Positions 47,272 to 56,224 of a stretch of 64,000 nt of DNA are shown here, in pieces. Position numbers and translations under genes: made by a program. Below the pieces are notes generated by a model. It was given only the letters and a program-made list of their open reading frames with translations, was not told the origin of the DNA and searched no databases. This DNA comes from Rhodocyclaceae bacterium (GTDB taxonomy: Bacteria; Pseudomonadota; Gammaproteobacteria; Burkholderiales; Rhodocyclaceae): contig JADFDU010000005.1 in the NCBI GenBank assembly GCA_018262775.1, positions 1 through 64,000 of the forward strand, read 5' to 3'. Position 1 is the stretch's first letter, and each line of letters opens with the position of its first letter.

Positions 47272-48291
47272 TCAGTCCTTTCCCTGCTTCTCGTCATGCC
47301 CGCCGAACTCCTTGCGCATCGCGGACAAGGCCCGATCGGCATAGTCTGCACCGCCGCGCGAGCTGAAACGCCCGAAGAGCGCAGCACTGAGCACGGGGGC
47401 CGGTACGGATTCGTCTATGGCGGCGGCGATGGTCCACCGCCCCTCGCCGGAATCCGAAACGTGGCCGGCGAAGCTCTCCAGAGCGGGGTCGGTGAGGAGC
47501 GCCGCCGCGGTGAGATCCAGCAGCCACGAACTGATCACGCTGCCGCGGCGCCAGACCTCCGTGATGCGCGGCAGGTCCAGGTCGTACTGGTAATACTCGG
47601 GGTCCTTGAGGGGCGCCGTTTCAGCATCCGCAGTGCGCGGGCGCTTGCCGACATCGGCGTGTTTCAGGACGTTCAGTCCTTCGGCATAAGCCGCCATGAG
47701 GCCGTACTCGATGCCGTTGTGCACCATCTTGACGAAGTGGCCGGCGCCGCTCGCGCCGCAATGCAGATAGCCCTGCTCGGCTGAATCAGGCAGCCCCTTT
47801 CTACCCGGCGTGCGCGGTGCCGATTCGACCCCCGGTGCGATGCTTTTGAAGATCGGTTCGAGGTGCTTGACGATTGTATCCTCCCCGCCAATCATCAGAC
47901 AGAAGCCGCGGTCCAGTCCGAAGACCCCGCCGCTGGTGCCGCAGTCGACGTAATGGATGCCGCTTTGCGCAAGCGCTTTTGCTCTCAGGATATCGTCGCG
48001 GTAATAGCTGTTGCCACCGTCGATGATGATGTCGCCGGCATCCATGTGCGCAGCCAGTTCCTCGATCGTCTTGCCGGTCACGCCGGCAGGTACCATCAGC
48101 CAGACCGCGCGCGGTTTGGTCAGCTTGGCGAGCAGATCAATGATCGAGGTGGCGCCCAGAACCCCGTTGCCCGCAACCGTGTCCACCGCTTTCGGGTTCA
48201 CGTCGTAGGCGACGCATTGATGCCCATCTTTCGCCAGGCGTCGCACCAGACTTGCGCCCATGCGTCCCAATCCGATCATGCCGAGCTGCAT
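47272..48291 (-). CDS. gnd: 6-phosphogluconate dehydrogenase, decarboxylating
   Basis: Makes ribulose-5-phosphate and NAD(P)H. 339 residues, the short subtype (GntZ/YqeC class) rather than the 470-residue E. coli form. Cofactor motif [53 protein letters not shown], and the catalytic region [16 protein letters not shown]. The ATG at 48291 is the family start. Confidence 0.95.
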   Translation of the reverse strand: MQLGMIGLGRMGASLVRRLAKDGHQCVAYDVNPKAVDTVAGNGVLGATSIIDLLAKLTKPRAVWLMVPAGVTGKTIEELAAHMDAGDIIIDGGNSYYRDDILRAKALAQSGIHYVDCGTSGGVFGLDRGFCLMIGGEDTIVKHLEPIFKSIAPGVESAPRTPGRKGLPDSAEQGYLHCGASGAGHFVKMVHNGIEYGLMAAYAEGLNVLKHADVGKRPRTADAETAPLKDPEYYQYDLDLPRITEVWRRGSVISSWLLDLTAAALLTDPALESFAGHVSDSGEGRWTIAAAIDESVPAPVLSAALFGRFSSRGGADYADRALSAMRKEFGGHDEKQGKD

Positions 48292-48364
48292 ATCGAGTCT
48301 CCTTTCCTGGCTGTGCGCGGACGATTTTGCCAAGAGGGCAAGCGTCAGCCGACAGCCTCTCCTC

Positions 48365-48395
48365 ATTATCTGCCCATTATCTGACATGGTCAGAC
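48365..48395. promoter_or_regulatory. Repeats in the gnd-pgl divergent promoter region
   Basis: CATTATCTG is repeated in direct orientation at 48365-48373 and 48376-48384. The second copy runs into an inverted repeat, TCTGAC-ATG-GTCAGA (48381-48395). It lies 74 bases upstream of gnd. A regulator site is plausible but unassigned. Confidence 0.4.
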
Positions 48396-48552
48396 TCAAG
48401 GCATGAGGCACAGTTCCCACAGTTCTATTGGCCAGCGGGAGAGGGCACACATCACGGCGGTGACCCACATGAAAACCGGATGAATCAAAAATAACTGTTC
48501 AAGCGAGGCAAGACGTAATATTCGACGTCCCGAATATGTTCCGTTGAAGCTG

Positions 48553-49269
48553 ATGCCAACGCCCTCTTGCAGCGTACTTGTCCAGCATCGTCGCTGGCAT
48601 GTCTTTGGGTCGACTGCCGAACTGGAAATGGCGGCCGCGCGGACAATCATTCAAGCTGCACAACAATCGATTGACCAGCGGCGCGCATTCCGCATCGTCC
48701 TGGCTGGCGGAACCACGCCACGCCCGGTGTATGAACGGTTGCGTGCCTGCGATACGGACTGGTCTGCATGGCATGTGTATTTCGGCGATGAACGCTGCCT
48801 GCCCGCCGATGATGCGGAGCGAAACAGCCTGATGGCCGCCCAGGTCTGGCTGGATCACGTGGCGATTCCAAAAGGTCAGATATTCCCCATACCGGCCGAG
48901 CGCGGCGCCCCGGCTGCTGCCGCAGCCTATGCGATCACCTTGTCAGGCATCGAATCGTTCGATCTGGTGCTCCTGGGCCTGGGCGAGGATGGCCACACCG
49001 CCAGCCTGTTTCCCAACGAAGCCCGCAGCGACTGCGCCAGCGATGCAGCAGCCATTGCAGTGCTCGCCGCGCCCAAGCCGCCGGCGCAGCGCGTGTCCCT
49101 CAGCGCAAGCCGTTTGGGCGCCGCACGCCAGGTCATCTTCCTGGTGAGCGGCGCGGGCAAACGGCAGGCCGTCACAGACTGGCGCAATGGTCTTGCCATA
49201 CCCGCTGCCGAGATTAAGCCTGCCGCGGGAGTGGATATCTATGCCAACGCACAGTGCTACAGTGAATGA
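48553..49269 (+). CDS. pgl: 6-phosphogluconolactonase
   Basis: Hydrolyses 6-phosphogluconolactone between Zwf and Gnd. 238 residues from the ATG at 48553 (a TTG at 48544 is possible). Family motifs: FRIVLAGGTTPRPVYERL, WHVYFGDERCLPADDAERNS, FDLVLLGLGEDGHTASLFPN and RQVIFLVSGAGK. Divergent from gnd-zwf-glucokinase-tal, with a 261-base shared promoter region. Confidence 0.94.
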   Translation: MPTPSCSVLVQHRRWHVFGSTAELEMAAARTIIQAAQQSIDQRRAFRIVLAGGTTPRPVYERLRACDTDWSAWHVYFGDERCLPADDAERNSLMAAQVWLDHVAIPKGQIFPIPAERGAPAAAAAYAITLSGIESFDLVLLGLGEDGHTASLFPNEARSDCASDAAAIAVLAAPKPPAQRVSLSASRLGAARQVIFLVSGAGKRQAVTDWRNGLAIPAAEIKPAAGVDIYANAQCYSE

Positions 49270-49323
49270 TCCCTCGATTCGTTTTTCAACAGCCTCATGG
49301 GGCAATGGACAAGAGGAGCCGCA

Positions 49324-49692
49324 ATGAAGCACATCCTCCTGAAACGAGCGTACGCGCTGTCGACGCCAGACGATGGCTTCCGGATACTGGTAGATCGACT
49401 TTGGCCACGGGGCGTGGCAAAAGCTTCCGCACACATTGACCTTTGGCTCAAAGAGATCGCGCCCACAACCAGTCTGCGAAAATGGTTTGGGCACGATCCC
49501 GCCAAATGGGCTGAGTTCCAGACGCGTTATCGCAACGAACTGGACCACAACCCGGAGCTCGTCAAACAAATCGTTGAGCAGGCGAAAAAGGGCACGGTCA
49601 CGCTCGTATACAGTGCCAAGGACGAGGAGCACAACGATGCGGTCGTGCTCAAGGCTTATCTCGAGCAAGCCAGGAAACGCGCTCACGGGTAA
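49324..49692 (+). CDS. DUF488 family protein
   Basis: 122 residues: [53 protein letters not shown] and [18 protein letters not shown]. This is the MarR-associated DUF488/YeaO type. The function is unknown. AGGAG lies 5-6 bases ahead of the ATG at 49324. It follows pgl by 54 bases. Confidence 0.88.
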   Translation: MKHILLKRAYALSTPDDGFRILVDRLWPRGVAKASAHIDLWLKEIAPTTSLRKWFGHDPAKWAEFQTRYRNELDHNPELVKQIVEQAKKGTVTLVYSAKDEEHNDAVVLKAYLEQARKRAHG

Positions 49693-49725
49693 TCCCTGGC
49701 GCCTATTCTGCCGTCCTGCAGGATA

Positions 49726-49868
49726 GGTATTCGCCGTGTTGCGGGGACTGACTTTCCGGAGGGTAACGATGGCCCCCACCTCGACCCCTTACCGCGGCCC
49801 TCTCCTTGTATCGTGGAGAGGGAGAGGCGCTACCCGTGGCTCACGCGTTGCCCGTGCTCGCGGGTGGT
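49726..49868. repeat. Composite repeat block, copy C (partial)
   Basis: It has the dispersed motif (49732-49756), a CCCTCTCC/GGAGAGGG hairpin (49797-49823) and the TACCCGTGGCTCACGCG stretch (from 49831) that runs into the prfC 3' end. The stretch resembles 42902-42940 of block A. The left part of blocks A and B is missing. Confidence 0.7.
49732..49756 (+). repeat. Dispersed 25-base motif, copy 10
   Basis: Exact CGCCGT-N9-ACTGACTTTC between the DUF488 gene and prfC. Confidence 0.7.
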
Positions 49869-51449
49869 GTGGAAGCCCACCTTGGTCCAGCGCTCCTGCG
49901 TGATCTGCAGGTTGTATTTATTGCTGGCGAGAAACACCGGGTTGCCGTCGACGTCGGTGGCCAGTGAGGCGGCCTGTTCGCGCTCGAAATCGCGCCGCGT
50001 CGCCTCGTCGGGGTAGGTGAGCCAGCGCGCGGTGGAGATGCTGGCGGCGTCGTAGAGGGCGTCGACCTTGTACTCGGTGGCGAGGCGCTGGGCGACGATC
50101 TCGAACTGCAGCACGCCGACGGCGCCGAGCAGCAGGTTGTTGCTGATCGTCGCCTGGAACACCTGGATGGCACCTTCCTCGCCCAGCTCCTGCAGACCCT
50201 TCTCCAGTTGCTTCGACTTGAAGGGGTCGCGCGGGCGCGCCACGCGGAAGAGTTCCGGCGCGAAGTAGGGAATGCCCTTGAAGCCGAGCGCCTCGCCATC
50301 GGTGAGCGTGTCGCCGATCTGCAACTGGCCGTGATTGTGGATGCCGATGATGTCGCCGGCGACGGCATCCTCGCTCGCCACGCGTTCGTTGGCCATGAAG
50401 GTGAGTGCGTTGGCCAGCTTGATCTCCCTCGCCGTCCTGCGGTGACTGACTTTCATGCCCGGCGTGTAGCGGCCCGAGCAGACGCGAAAGAAGGCGATGC
50501 GGTCGCGGTGCTTCGGGTCCATGTTGGCCTGGATCTTGAAGACGAAGCCGCTAAAGGGCGCCTCGGCCGGCTGCACCATGCGCGTGCCGCCGTCGCGCGG
50601 CTGCGGCGGCGGTGCCCACTCGAGCAGTGCCTGCAGGATCTCGCGCACACCGAAGTTGTTGATGCCGGAGCCGAAGAACACCGGGCTCTGAGTGCCGGCG
50701 AGGAAGGCGGTGATGTCGAAGGGGTGGCTGGCGCCCTGGATGAGTTCGACGTCCTCGCGCAGGCGGCCGATCTCCATCGGGAAAAGTTCGTCGAGCTTCG
50801 GGTTATTGAGGCCCTCGATCAGTTCGGTCTTGCCGTCTGCGCGCTCCTCGCCGGGGGCGAAGCGCAGCAGCTGCTCGTGCAGCAGGTGCCAGACGCCGTG
50901 GAAGGCCTTGCCCATGCCGAGCGGCCAGGTGATCGGCGCGCAGTCGATGTTAAGCACCGACTCGATTTCCTGGATCAGCTCCATCGGCTCGCGCACCTCG
51001 CGGTCGAGCTTGTTCACGAAGGTGATGATCGGCGTGTTGCGCAGGCGGCAGACTTCGAGCAGCTTGATGGTCTGCGCTTCCACGCCCTTGGCGGCATCGA
51101 TCACCATCACCGCCGCGTCCACGGCGGTGAGCACGCGGTAGGTGTCCTCCGAGAAATCCTGGTGGCCCGGCGTGTCGAGCAGGTTGATGGTGTGGCCGCC
51201 GTAGTCGAACTGCATCACCGAACTGGTGACCGAGATGCCGCGCTGCTTCTCCACTTCCATCCAGTCGGAGGTGGCATGGCGCGCGCTCTTGCGCGATTTC
51301 ACCGTGCCGGCCATGAGGATGGCGCCGCCGAACAGCAGCAGTTTTTCCGTCAGCGTGGTCTTGCCCGCGTCGGGGTGGGAGATGATGGCGAAGGTGCGCC
51401 GCTTCTGCACATCGCGCAGCAGATCGGCAGGGAAGGGGGATGCGTTCAT
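49830..51449 (-). CDS. prfC: Peptide chain release factor 3
   Basis: Ribosomal GTPase that recycles RF1/RF2 after termination. 539 residues. G1 [30 protein letters not shown] (G2), [16 protein letters not shown] (G3), [12 protein letters not shown] (G4), domain 2 [21 protein letters not shown] and [23 protein letters not shown]. The last residues (about GQRVSHG) come from sequence shared with composite repeat A and may be an acquired tail. A dispersed 25-base motif encodes part of the conserved domain 2 (MKVSHRRT). Confidence 0.97.
   Translation of the reverse strand: MNASPFPADLLRDVQKRRTFAIISHPDAGKTTLTEKLLLFGGAILMAGTVKSRKSARHATSDWMEVEKQRGISVTSSVMQFDYGGHTINLLDTPGHQDFSEDTYRVLTAVDAAVMVIDAAKGVEAQTIKLLEVCRLRNTPIITFVNKLDREVREPMELIQEIESVLNIDCAPITWPLGMGKAFHGVWHLLHEQLLRFAPGEERADGKTELIEGLNNPKLDELFPMEIGRLREDVELIQGASHPFDITAFLAGTQSPVFFGSGINNFGVREILQALLEWAPPPQPRDGGTRMVQPAEAPFSGFVFKIQANMDPKHRDRIAFFRVCSGRYTPGMKVSHRRTAREIKLANALTFMANERVASEDAVAGDIIGIHNHGQLQIGDTLTDGEALGFKGIPYFAPELFRVARPRDPFKSKQLEKGLQELGEEGAIQVFQATISNNLLLGAVGVLQFEIVAQRLATEYKVDALYDAASISTARWLTYPDEATRRDFEREQAASLATDVDGNPVFLASNKYNLQITQERWTKVGFHTTREHGQRVSHG
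50430..50454 (+). repeat. Dispersed 25-base motif, copy 11 (in prfC)
   Basis: Exact CGCCGT-N9-ACTGACTTTC, with a wobble-paired stem (CGCCG with CGGTG). It lies in the middle of a conserved protein domain. Confidence 0.7.
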
Positions 51450-51523
51450 GGTTCCGATAAAAAAGCAAAGCCGCCGGCCGGTGCGGCAGGCGGCATGACA
51501 GGGCGAATTATATCAAGCGCAGC

Positions 51524-52099
51524 TCAATACGGCCGCACGCCGATCAGCCAGAAATGCAGGACGGCGGCGAACAGCGCCCAGGCGCCGACGCCGGCGGCGG
51601 CGACGATGCCATCGCGTGCCAGCGTTCCGGCCGGATGGCGCACGTTCGCTGCGCGGTCGCGCTGTCGCGCCGCGCGGAAATCCAGTACTGCCCAGGCGAG
51701 GAAGGCGCCGAAGAGCAGCACGTCGGCAAGGTTGCCGTTGGAGAGCAGGTGGGCGATGGCCCATACCTTCACGCCCGCCAGCATCGGGTGGCCGACGGCC
51801 GCCTTGATGCGGTTGCCCGGCACGTAGGCGGCGGCGATGAGGATGAAGGCGGGCAGGGTGAGCAGCGCCGCGACGTGGCGTGTCCAGTCCGGCGGCGCCC
51901 ACAGTGCCACCGGCTCGGCGCGCGCCAGCCCGTAGCCCCAGATGACGAGCCCCAAGCCGAGCGCCGAGGCCAGCGAGTAGAGGCCCTTCCAGCCGTTCTC
52001 GCCGAGCTGCGCGATGCGTGCTGCACGCCAGTCGTCGGCGACGATGCGCACGGAGTGGGTGCCGAGGAAGAGGATCAGGCCGAGGATGAGGAGGGTCAT
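51524..52099 (-). CDS. NnrU-family membrane protein
   Basis: 191 residues with about five hydrophobic segments. ILGLILFLGTHSVRIVADDWR, GENGWKGLYSLASALGLGLVIWGY, AAVGHPMLAGVKVWAIAHLLSNGNLADVLLFG and a C-terminal LFAAVLHFWLIGVRPY match NnrU, a family tied to nitrite/nitric-oxide metabolism in some denitrifiers but of uncertain function. The ATG at 52099 begins the family N-terminus. Divergent from hoxB with an 85-base gap. Confidence 0.88.
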   Translation of the reverse strand: MTLLILGLILFLGTHSVRIVADDWRAARIAQLGENGWKGLYSLASALGLGLVIWGYGLARAEPVALWAPPDWTRHVAALLTLPAFILIAAAYVPGNRIKAAVGHPMLAGVKVWAIAHLLSNGNLADVLLFGAFLAWAVLDFRAARQRDRAANVRHPAGTLARDGIVAAAGVGAWALFAAVLHFWLIGVRPY

Positions 52100-52160
52100 G
52101 AGTGGCTTTCCGTGAAATGGCGCCAGTGCCGGTAAGTCTGTGGCGTCTGTGGCGGGTTTC

Positions 52161-52172
52161 AAGTGTACACTT
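52161..52172. promoter_or_regulatory. Palindrome ahead of hoxB
   Basis: AAGTGTACACTT is an exact 12-base palindrome, 12 bases upstream of the hoxB ATG and inside the nnrU-hoxB divergent gap. A 9-base direct repeat GTCTGTGGC (52136-52153) lies next to it. A regulator cannot be named. Confidence 0.4.
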
Positions 52173-52184
52173 CCCGCTTCGACC

Positions 52185-53195
52185 ATGGATACACGCACAC
52201 CCAACCTCGTCTGGCTCCAGTCCGGCGGCTGCGGCGGCTGCACCATGTCGCTGCTGTGCTCCGGCGCGAACCGCCTCTTCGACCAGCTCGGCGATGCCGG
52301 CATCCGCGTGCTGTGGCATCCGACGCTGTCCGAACAGAGCGGCGCCGAGGCGCGGGCACTGCTGGAGGATTGCGCCGAGGGCCGCGTGCCGCTCGACTTC
52401 CTCTGCATCGAGGGCGCGCTGCTGCGCGGGCCCAACGGCAGCGGGCGCTTTCACATCCTCTCGGGCAGCGGCAAACCGATGACGGAGTGGGTGGCACGCC
52501 TGGCGGCGCGCGCGCGCCACGTGCTGGCCATCGGCAGTTGCGCCGCCTGGGGCGGCGTCGTCGCGGCGAGCGAGAATCCCACCCAGGCCTGCGGCCTGCA
52601 GTACGACGGCGAGATTCCCGGCGGTCTGCTCGGCGCCGGCTGGAAGGGCCAGGGCGGCCTGCCCGTCATCAACGTCGCCGGTTGCCCGTCGCATCCGGAC
52701 TGGATCAGCGAAACCCTGCTGGCGCTGGCGCAGGGGCAGTTCACCGCACAGGACCTCGATGCGCTCAAGCGGCCGCGCTTCTTCGCCGACCATCTGGTGC
52801 ACCATGGCTGCGCGCGCAACGAGTTCTACGAGTTCAAGGCCAGCGCGCACAAACCCTCCGACCTTGGCTGCCTGATGGAGAACCTGGGCTGCAAGGGTAC
52901 GCAGGCCCATGCCGATTGCAACCTGCGGCCGTGGAACGGCAATGGCTCGTGCACGCGCGGCGGCTTCGCCTGCATTTCCTGCACCGAGCCGGGCTTCGAG
53001 GAGCCGGGCCATCCCTTTCACGAGACGCCGAAGCTGGCCGGCATTCCCATCGGCTTGCCCACCGACATGCCGAAGGCCTGGTTCGTCGCGCTCGCCGCGC
53101 TGTCGAAATCGGCGACGCCGAAGCGCGTGCGCGACAACGCCGTGGCCGACCACCAGGTGGTCGTGCCGGCGGTGAAGAAGACAGGGTTGAAATGA
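52185..53195 (+). CDS. hoxB: Regulatory (H2-sensing) hydrogenase small subunit HoxB
   Basis: 336 residues. The N-terminus goes straight into VWLQSGGCGGCTMSLLCSG without a Tat signal, as in cytoplasmic sensory hydrogenases HoxB/HupU (group 2). Cluster ligands: AIGSCAAWGGV, VAGCPSHPDW, HHGCARNEFYEF, LGCLMENLGCKG, ADCNLRPWNGNGSCTRGGFACISC. Followed 64 bases later by hoxC. The ATG at 52185 is used; an upstream in-frame start lacks the family match. Confidence 0.93.
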   Translation: MDTRTPNLVWLQSGGCGGCTMSLLCSGANRLFDQLGDAGIRVLWHPTLSEQSGAEARALLEDCAEGRVPLDFLCIEGALLRGPNGSGRFHILSGSGKPMTEWVARLAARARHVLAIGSCAAWGGVVAASENPTQACGLQYDGEIPGGLLGAGWKGQGGLPVINVAGCPSHPDWISETLLALAQGQFTAQDLDALKRPRFFADHLVHHGCARNEFYEFKASAHKPSDLGCLMENLGCKGTQAHADCNLRPWNGNGSCTRGGFACISCTEPGFEEPGHPFHETPKLAGIPIGLPTDMPKAWFVALAALSKSATPKRVRDNAVADHQVVVPAVKKTGLK

Positions 53196-53202
53196 CTTTC
53201 TT

Positions 53203-53236
53203 CGGTTTTCTCCCTCTCCCGCTGGCGGGAGAGGGA
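53203..53236. repeat. CCCTCTCCC hairpin repeat between hoxB and hoxC
   Basis: TCTCCCTCTCCCGC and GCGGGAGAGGGAG are inverted around TG. Same family as the repeat inside hypF. Confidence 0.7.
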
Positions 53237-53259
53237 GCGACTTGCGTTAGCGCTTGCAC

Positions 53260-54687
53260 ATGACAAGAATCATCGTCGGCCCCTTCAACCGCGTCGAAGG
53301 CGATCTCGAGGTCACGCTCGACGTCGAGGAGGGCGTCGTCACCGCCGCCCGTGCCGGCTCGCCGCTGTACCGCGGCTTCGAGCAGATCCTGCACGGCAAG
53401 CATCCGCTGGATGCGCTGATGTTCGCGCCGCGCGTGTGCGGCATCTGCTCGGTGTCGCAGTCGCTGGCGGCGGCGCGCGCGCTGGCCGACGCCATGGGGC
53501 TCGCCGCTCCGGCCAACGGCCGCATCGCCAGTAACCTCGCCCACGCCGTGGAGAACCTGGCCGACCACTTCACGCACTTCCACCTCTTCTTCATGCCGGA
53601 TTTCGCCCGTGCCGAGTACGCGACGCGACCCTGGCATGCGCGCGCCGCGGCGCGCTTCAAAGCCCTGCAGGGCAGCGCCATGGCCGAGGCGATGCCGGCA
53701 CGCACGGCCTTCCTAACGATGCTCGGCACGCTCGCCGGCAAGTGGCCGCATACGCTGTCGCTGCAACCGGGTGGCTCGGCGCGCGCGCTGGAAGCCTCGG
53801 AAAAAATCCGCCTGCATGCACTGCTGCGCGACTTCCGCCGGCATGTCGAGACGACGCTCTTCAACGATACGCTGGAGACGGTGGCCGCACTCGATTCCGT
53901 TGCTGCGCTGTCGCGTTGGACAGCGGAAAAACCGCGCGGCGATTTCGGCCTTTTCCTGGAGATCGCCGACGATCTGGCGCTGGACACGCTGGGCCGCGGC
54001 ATAGACCGTTTCATGAGCTACGGCAACTATCCGCAGGCAGATGGGCTGCTGCTGCCGCGCGGCGTCTGGCAGGGTGGCCTGCGGGCGCTCGACGAGAAGG
54101 CCATCGCGGAGGACCTCTCGCATGCCTGGATGGCAGGCGAGACGCGTCATCCGGCGTGCGGCGTGACGCAACCGGACGATGCCAAGGCGGACGGCTACAC
54201 CTGGTGCAAGGCGCCGCGCCTGGCGGGTCTGGCCGTGGAGACCGGCGCCCTGGCGCGCCAGGTGGTGGCGGGGCATCCGCTGGCGCGTGACCTGATAGGC
54301 AAAGGCGGCGGCAGTGTCAAGGCGCGCGTCGTTGCCCGTCTGCTGGAGATCACCCTGATCCTGCCGCACATGGAGCAGTGGGTGCGGCAGATCGTGCCCG
54401 GCGAACCCTTCTGTACGCAGGGCGAGCTGCCCGACAAAGCCTCGGGTGTCGGCCTGGTGGAGGCGGCGCGCGGCAGCCTCGGCCACTGGCTCTCGGTCGC
54501 CGACGGCCGCATCGCCAACTACCAGATCATCTCGCCGACGACCTGGAACTTCTCGCCGCGCGACGGCGCCGGCGTCCCCGGCCCGCTGGAACAGGCGCTC
54601 GTCGGTACGCCAGCCGGCGAGGGCCAGGTTGCCGTGCAGCATGTCGTGCGTTCATTCGATCCGTGCATGGTGTGCACTGTGCATTGA
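53260..54687 (+). CDS. hoxC: Regulatory (H2-sensing) hydrogenase large subunit HoxC
   Basis: 475 residues. GPFNRVEGDLEVTLDV, the N-terminal Cys pair RVCGICSVSQSLAAARAL and, at the very end, FDPCMVCTVH followed directly by the stop. Lack of residues after the final His means no protease processing, the hallmark of sensor hydrogenases HoxC/HupV. Together with HoxB it would report H2 to a histidine kinase controlling HoxA. The kinase HoxJ does not follow here; the next gene is an unrelated ATPase. The ATG at 53260 is preferred over a TTG at 53254. Confidence 0.94.
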   Translation: MTRIIVGPFNRVEGDLEVTLDVEEGVVTAARAGSPLYRGFEQILHGKHPLDALMFAPRVCGICSVSQSLAAARALADAMGLAAPANGRIASNLAHAVENLADHFTHFHLFFMPDFARAEYATRPWHARAAARFKALQGSAMAEAMPARTAFLTMLGTLAGKWPHTLSLQPGGSARALEASEKIRLHALLRDFRRHVETTLFNDTLETVAALDSVAALSRWTAEKPRGDFGLFLEIADDLALDTLGRGIDRFMSYGNYPQADGLLLPRGVWQGGLRALDEKAIAEDLSHAWMAGETRHPACGVTQPDDAKADGYTWCKAPRLAGLAVETGALARQVVAGHPLARDLIGKGGGSVKARVVARLLEITLILPHMEQWVRQIVPGEPFCTQGELPDKASGVGLVEAARGSLGHWLSVADGRIANYQIISPTTWNFSPRDGAGVPGPLEQALVGTPAGEGQVAVQHVVRSFDPCMVCTVH

Positions 54688-54841
54688 CTGAAATAAGGGC
54701 AAAATACTCACGGAGATTTTTTCATGAAGGCGTGGGGTACCATTTCCGCTGCCGCTTGCCGCGAATCGTCGCTCCACTAGCGCCGACTTTTGCAAGGCCG
54801 GATATGAAGATAACCATTGCATTTCGAATTGAGGAATACCA

Positions 54842-56224
54842 ATGCTGAATTTTCTGAGAATCAAGAATTTCAAAGCATGGCGTGATACGGGACCGATTCG
54901 CTTGGCTCCCCTCACGGTGATCTTTGGCGCGAACAGCGCAGGCAAGAGCAGTCTCGGACATTTGCTTCTGGCGCTCAAGCAAACAGCCCTGTCCACCGAC
55001 CGCAAGCGCGCGCTGCATCTTGGCAATGAATCCACGCTGATTGACCTGGGCACTTTTGCCGATTGCCTGCATGGACACGATCTGACCAAGTCGCTCGAAT
55101 TTGAAATGGGCTGGACCTTGCCCAAACCGCTTGAGGTCCGCGACCCGCTTCAGTCTGGAAAACGGTATCTGGGAGATCGGCTCGATCTGGTGGTAACTAT
55201 AGCTGCGGGAAAGACCGGACAACCCGAGATCGATTCGATGCGCTACAACCTAGGCAGTGCTGACGGCGTGGTTCTCGACGTCAATCTTGCTCGCGCCGAG
55301 AACCGCAAGTTCTCGCTTGATTCGGATGGGTATCGATTTGTGATGGCGGACGGACGCAAATGGCCGCTGGAAGAACCGGAGAAGTTCTACCGCATTTCCG
55401 ACGTGAGCATGGCACGGTTCAAGAATGCCGGATTTCTGACCGATTTTGCGTTGGCGACTGAAGCCATGCTGGGAAACCTTAGTTACCTGGGTCCCTTGCG
55501 CAAGCCACCGCAGCGTACCTATCAGTGGTCGGGCGATACGCCGGAGGGTGTTGGGCAAATGGGAGAAAGTGCCATTGCCGCCATCCTTGCCGCGCAGAAC
55601 GAGGGCAGAAGGCTCAATCGAGGACCGGGAATGCACAGGCAATCCTTTGCCGAGCTTGTGGCTGGCTGGTTAAAGGATTTGGGCGTGATCCACAGCTTCG
55701 TCGTGAGGCCCGTGGCTGAAGGCAGAAAGGAATACGAAGTCATGGTTAAGACCCATGCCGACGCCCCAGAGGTCAAAATCACCGATGTGGGCTTTGGTGT
55801 GTCGCAAGTATTGCCGGTGCTTGTTCAAGCCTTCTACTGTTCGCCAAACTCGACGGTCTGGATGGAACAGCCCGAAATACATCTGCATCCGCAGGTGCAG
55901 GCGGAGCTGGCCGACGTTTTCATCTCGGCCATTCGCTCTCGTGAAGATGGCAATGCGCGCAACGTACAACTGATTATCGAAAGCCATTCCGAGCATTTTC
56001 TGAATCGGCTGCAACGACGGGTTGCCGAGGGGGAAATTACACCGGATGACGTGGCAATCTATTTCTGCAAGCGGTCCGGCGCGGCAACCGAATTGGAGCC
56101 GCTGCGCATCAATCTTTGTGGCGACATCGAGAACTGGCCTGAGAACTTCTTCGGTGACGAGATGGCCGACTTGACGGCCCGTACTGTTGCCGCGATGAGT
56201 CACCAGCAGGAGCAGTCGAAGTGA
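54842..56224 (+). CDS. AAA family ATPase (DUF3696 type)
   Basis: 460 residues, first gene of the cassette. The N-terminal SMC/OLD-like half has FLRIKNFKAWRDTGPIRLAPL and Walker A VIFGANSAGKSSLGHLLL. The C-terminal half has a DUF3696-like end: ITDVGFGVSQVLPVLVQAF (signature), STVWMEQPEIHLHPQVQAEL (Walker B and D-loop), LIIESHSEHFLNRLQRRV, then NWPENFFGDEM. Similar ATPases partner with nucleases in several phage-defence systems. GAGGAATACC precedes the ATG. Overlaps the next start (GTGA). Lower GC than the hoxC region suggests transfer. Confidence 0.88.
   Translation: MLNFLRIKNFKAWRDTGPIRLAPLTVIFGANSAGKSSLGHLLLALKQTALSTDRKRALHLGNESTLIDLGTFADCLHGHDLTKSLEFEMGWTLPKPLEVRDPLQSGKRYLGDRLDLVVTIAAGKTGQPEIDSMRYNLGSADGVVLDVNLARAENRKFSLDSDGYRFVMADGRKWPLEEPEKFYRISDVSMARFKNAGFLTDFALATEAMLGNLSYLGPLRKPPQRTYQWSGDTPEGVGQMGESAIAAILAAQNEGRRLNRGPGMHRQSFAELVAGWLKDLGVIHSFVVRPVAEGRKEYEVMVKTHADAPEVKITDVGFGVSQVLPVLVQAFYCSPNSTVWMEQPEIHLHPQVQAELADVFISAIRSREDGNARNVQLIIESHSEHFLNRLQRRVAEGEITPDDVAIYFCKRSGAATELEPLRINLCGDIENWPENFFGDEMADLTARTVAAMSHQQEQSK

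Noticed and set aside
53187-53201. ATGACTTTC near the hoxB stop as a motif copy
   Set aside because: No CGCCGT half at the required distance.
53260-54687. HoxC read as a truncated hydrogenase large subunit
   Set aside because: Ending at CTVH without a C-terminal peptide is normal for sensor hydrogenases, so it is not a broken gene.
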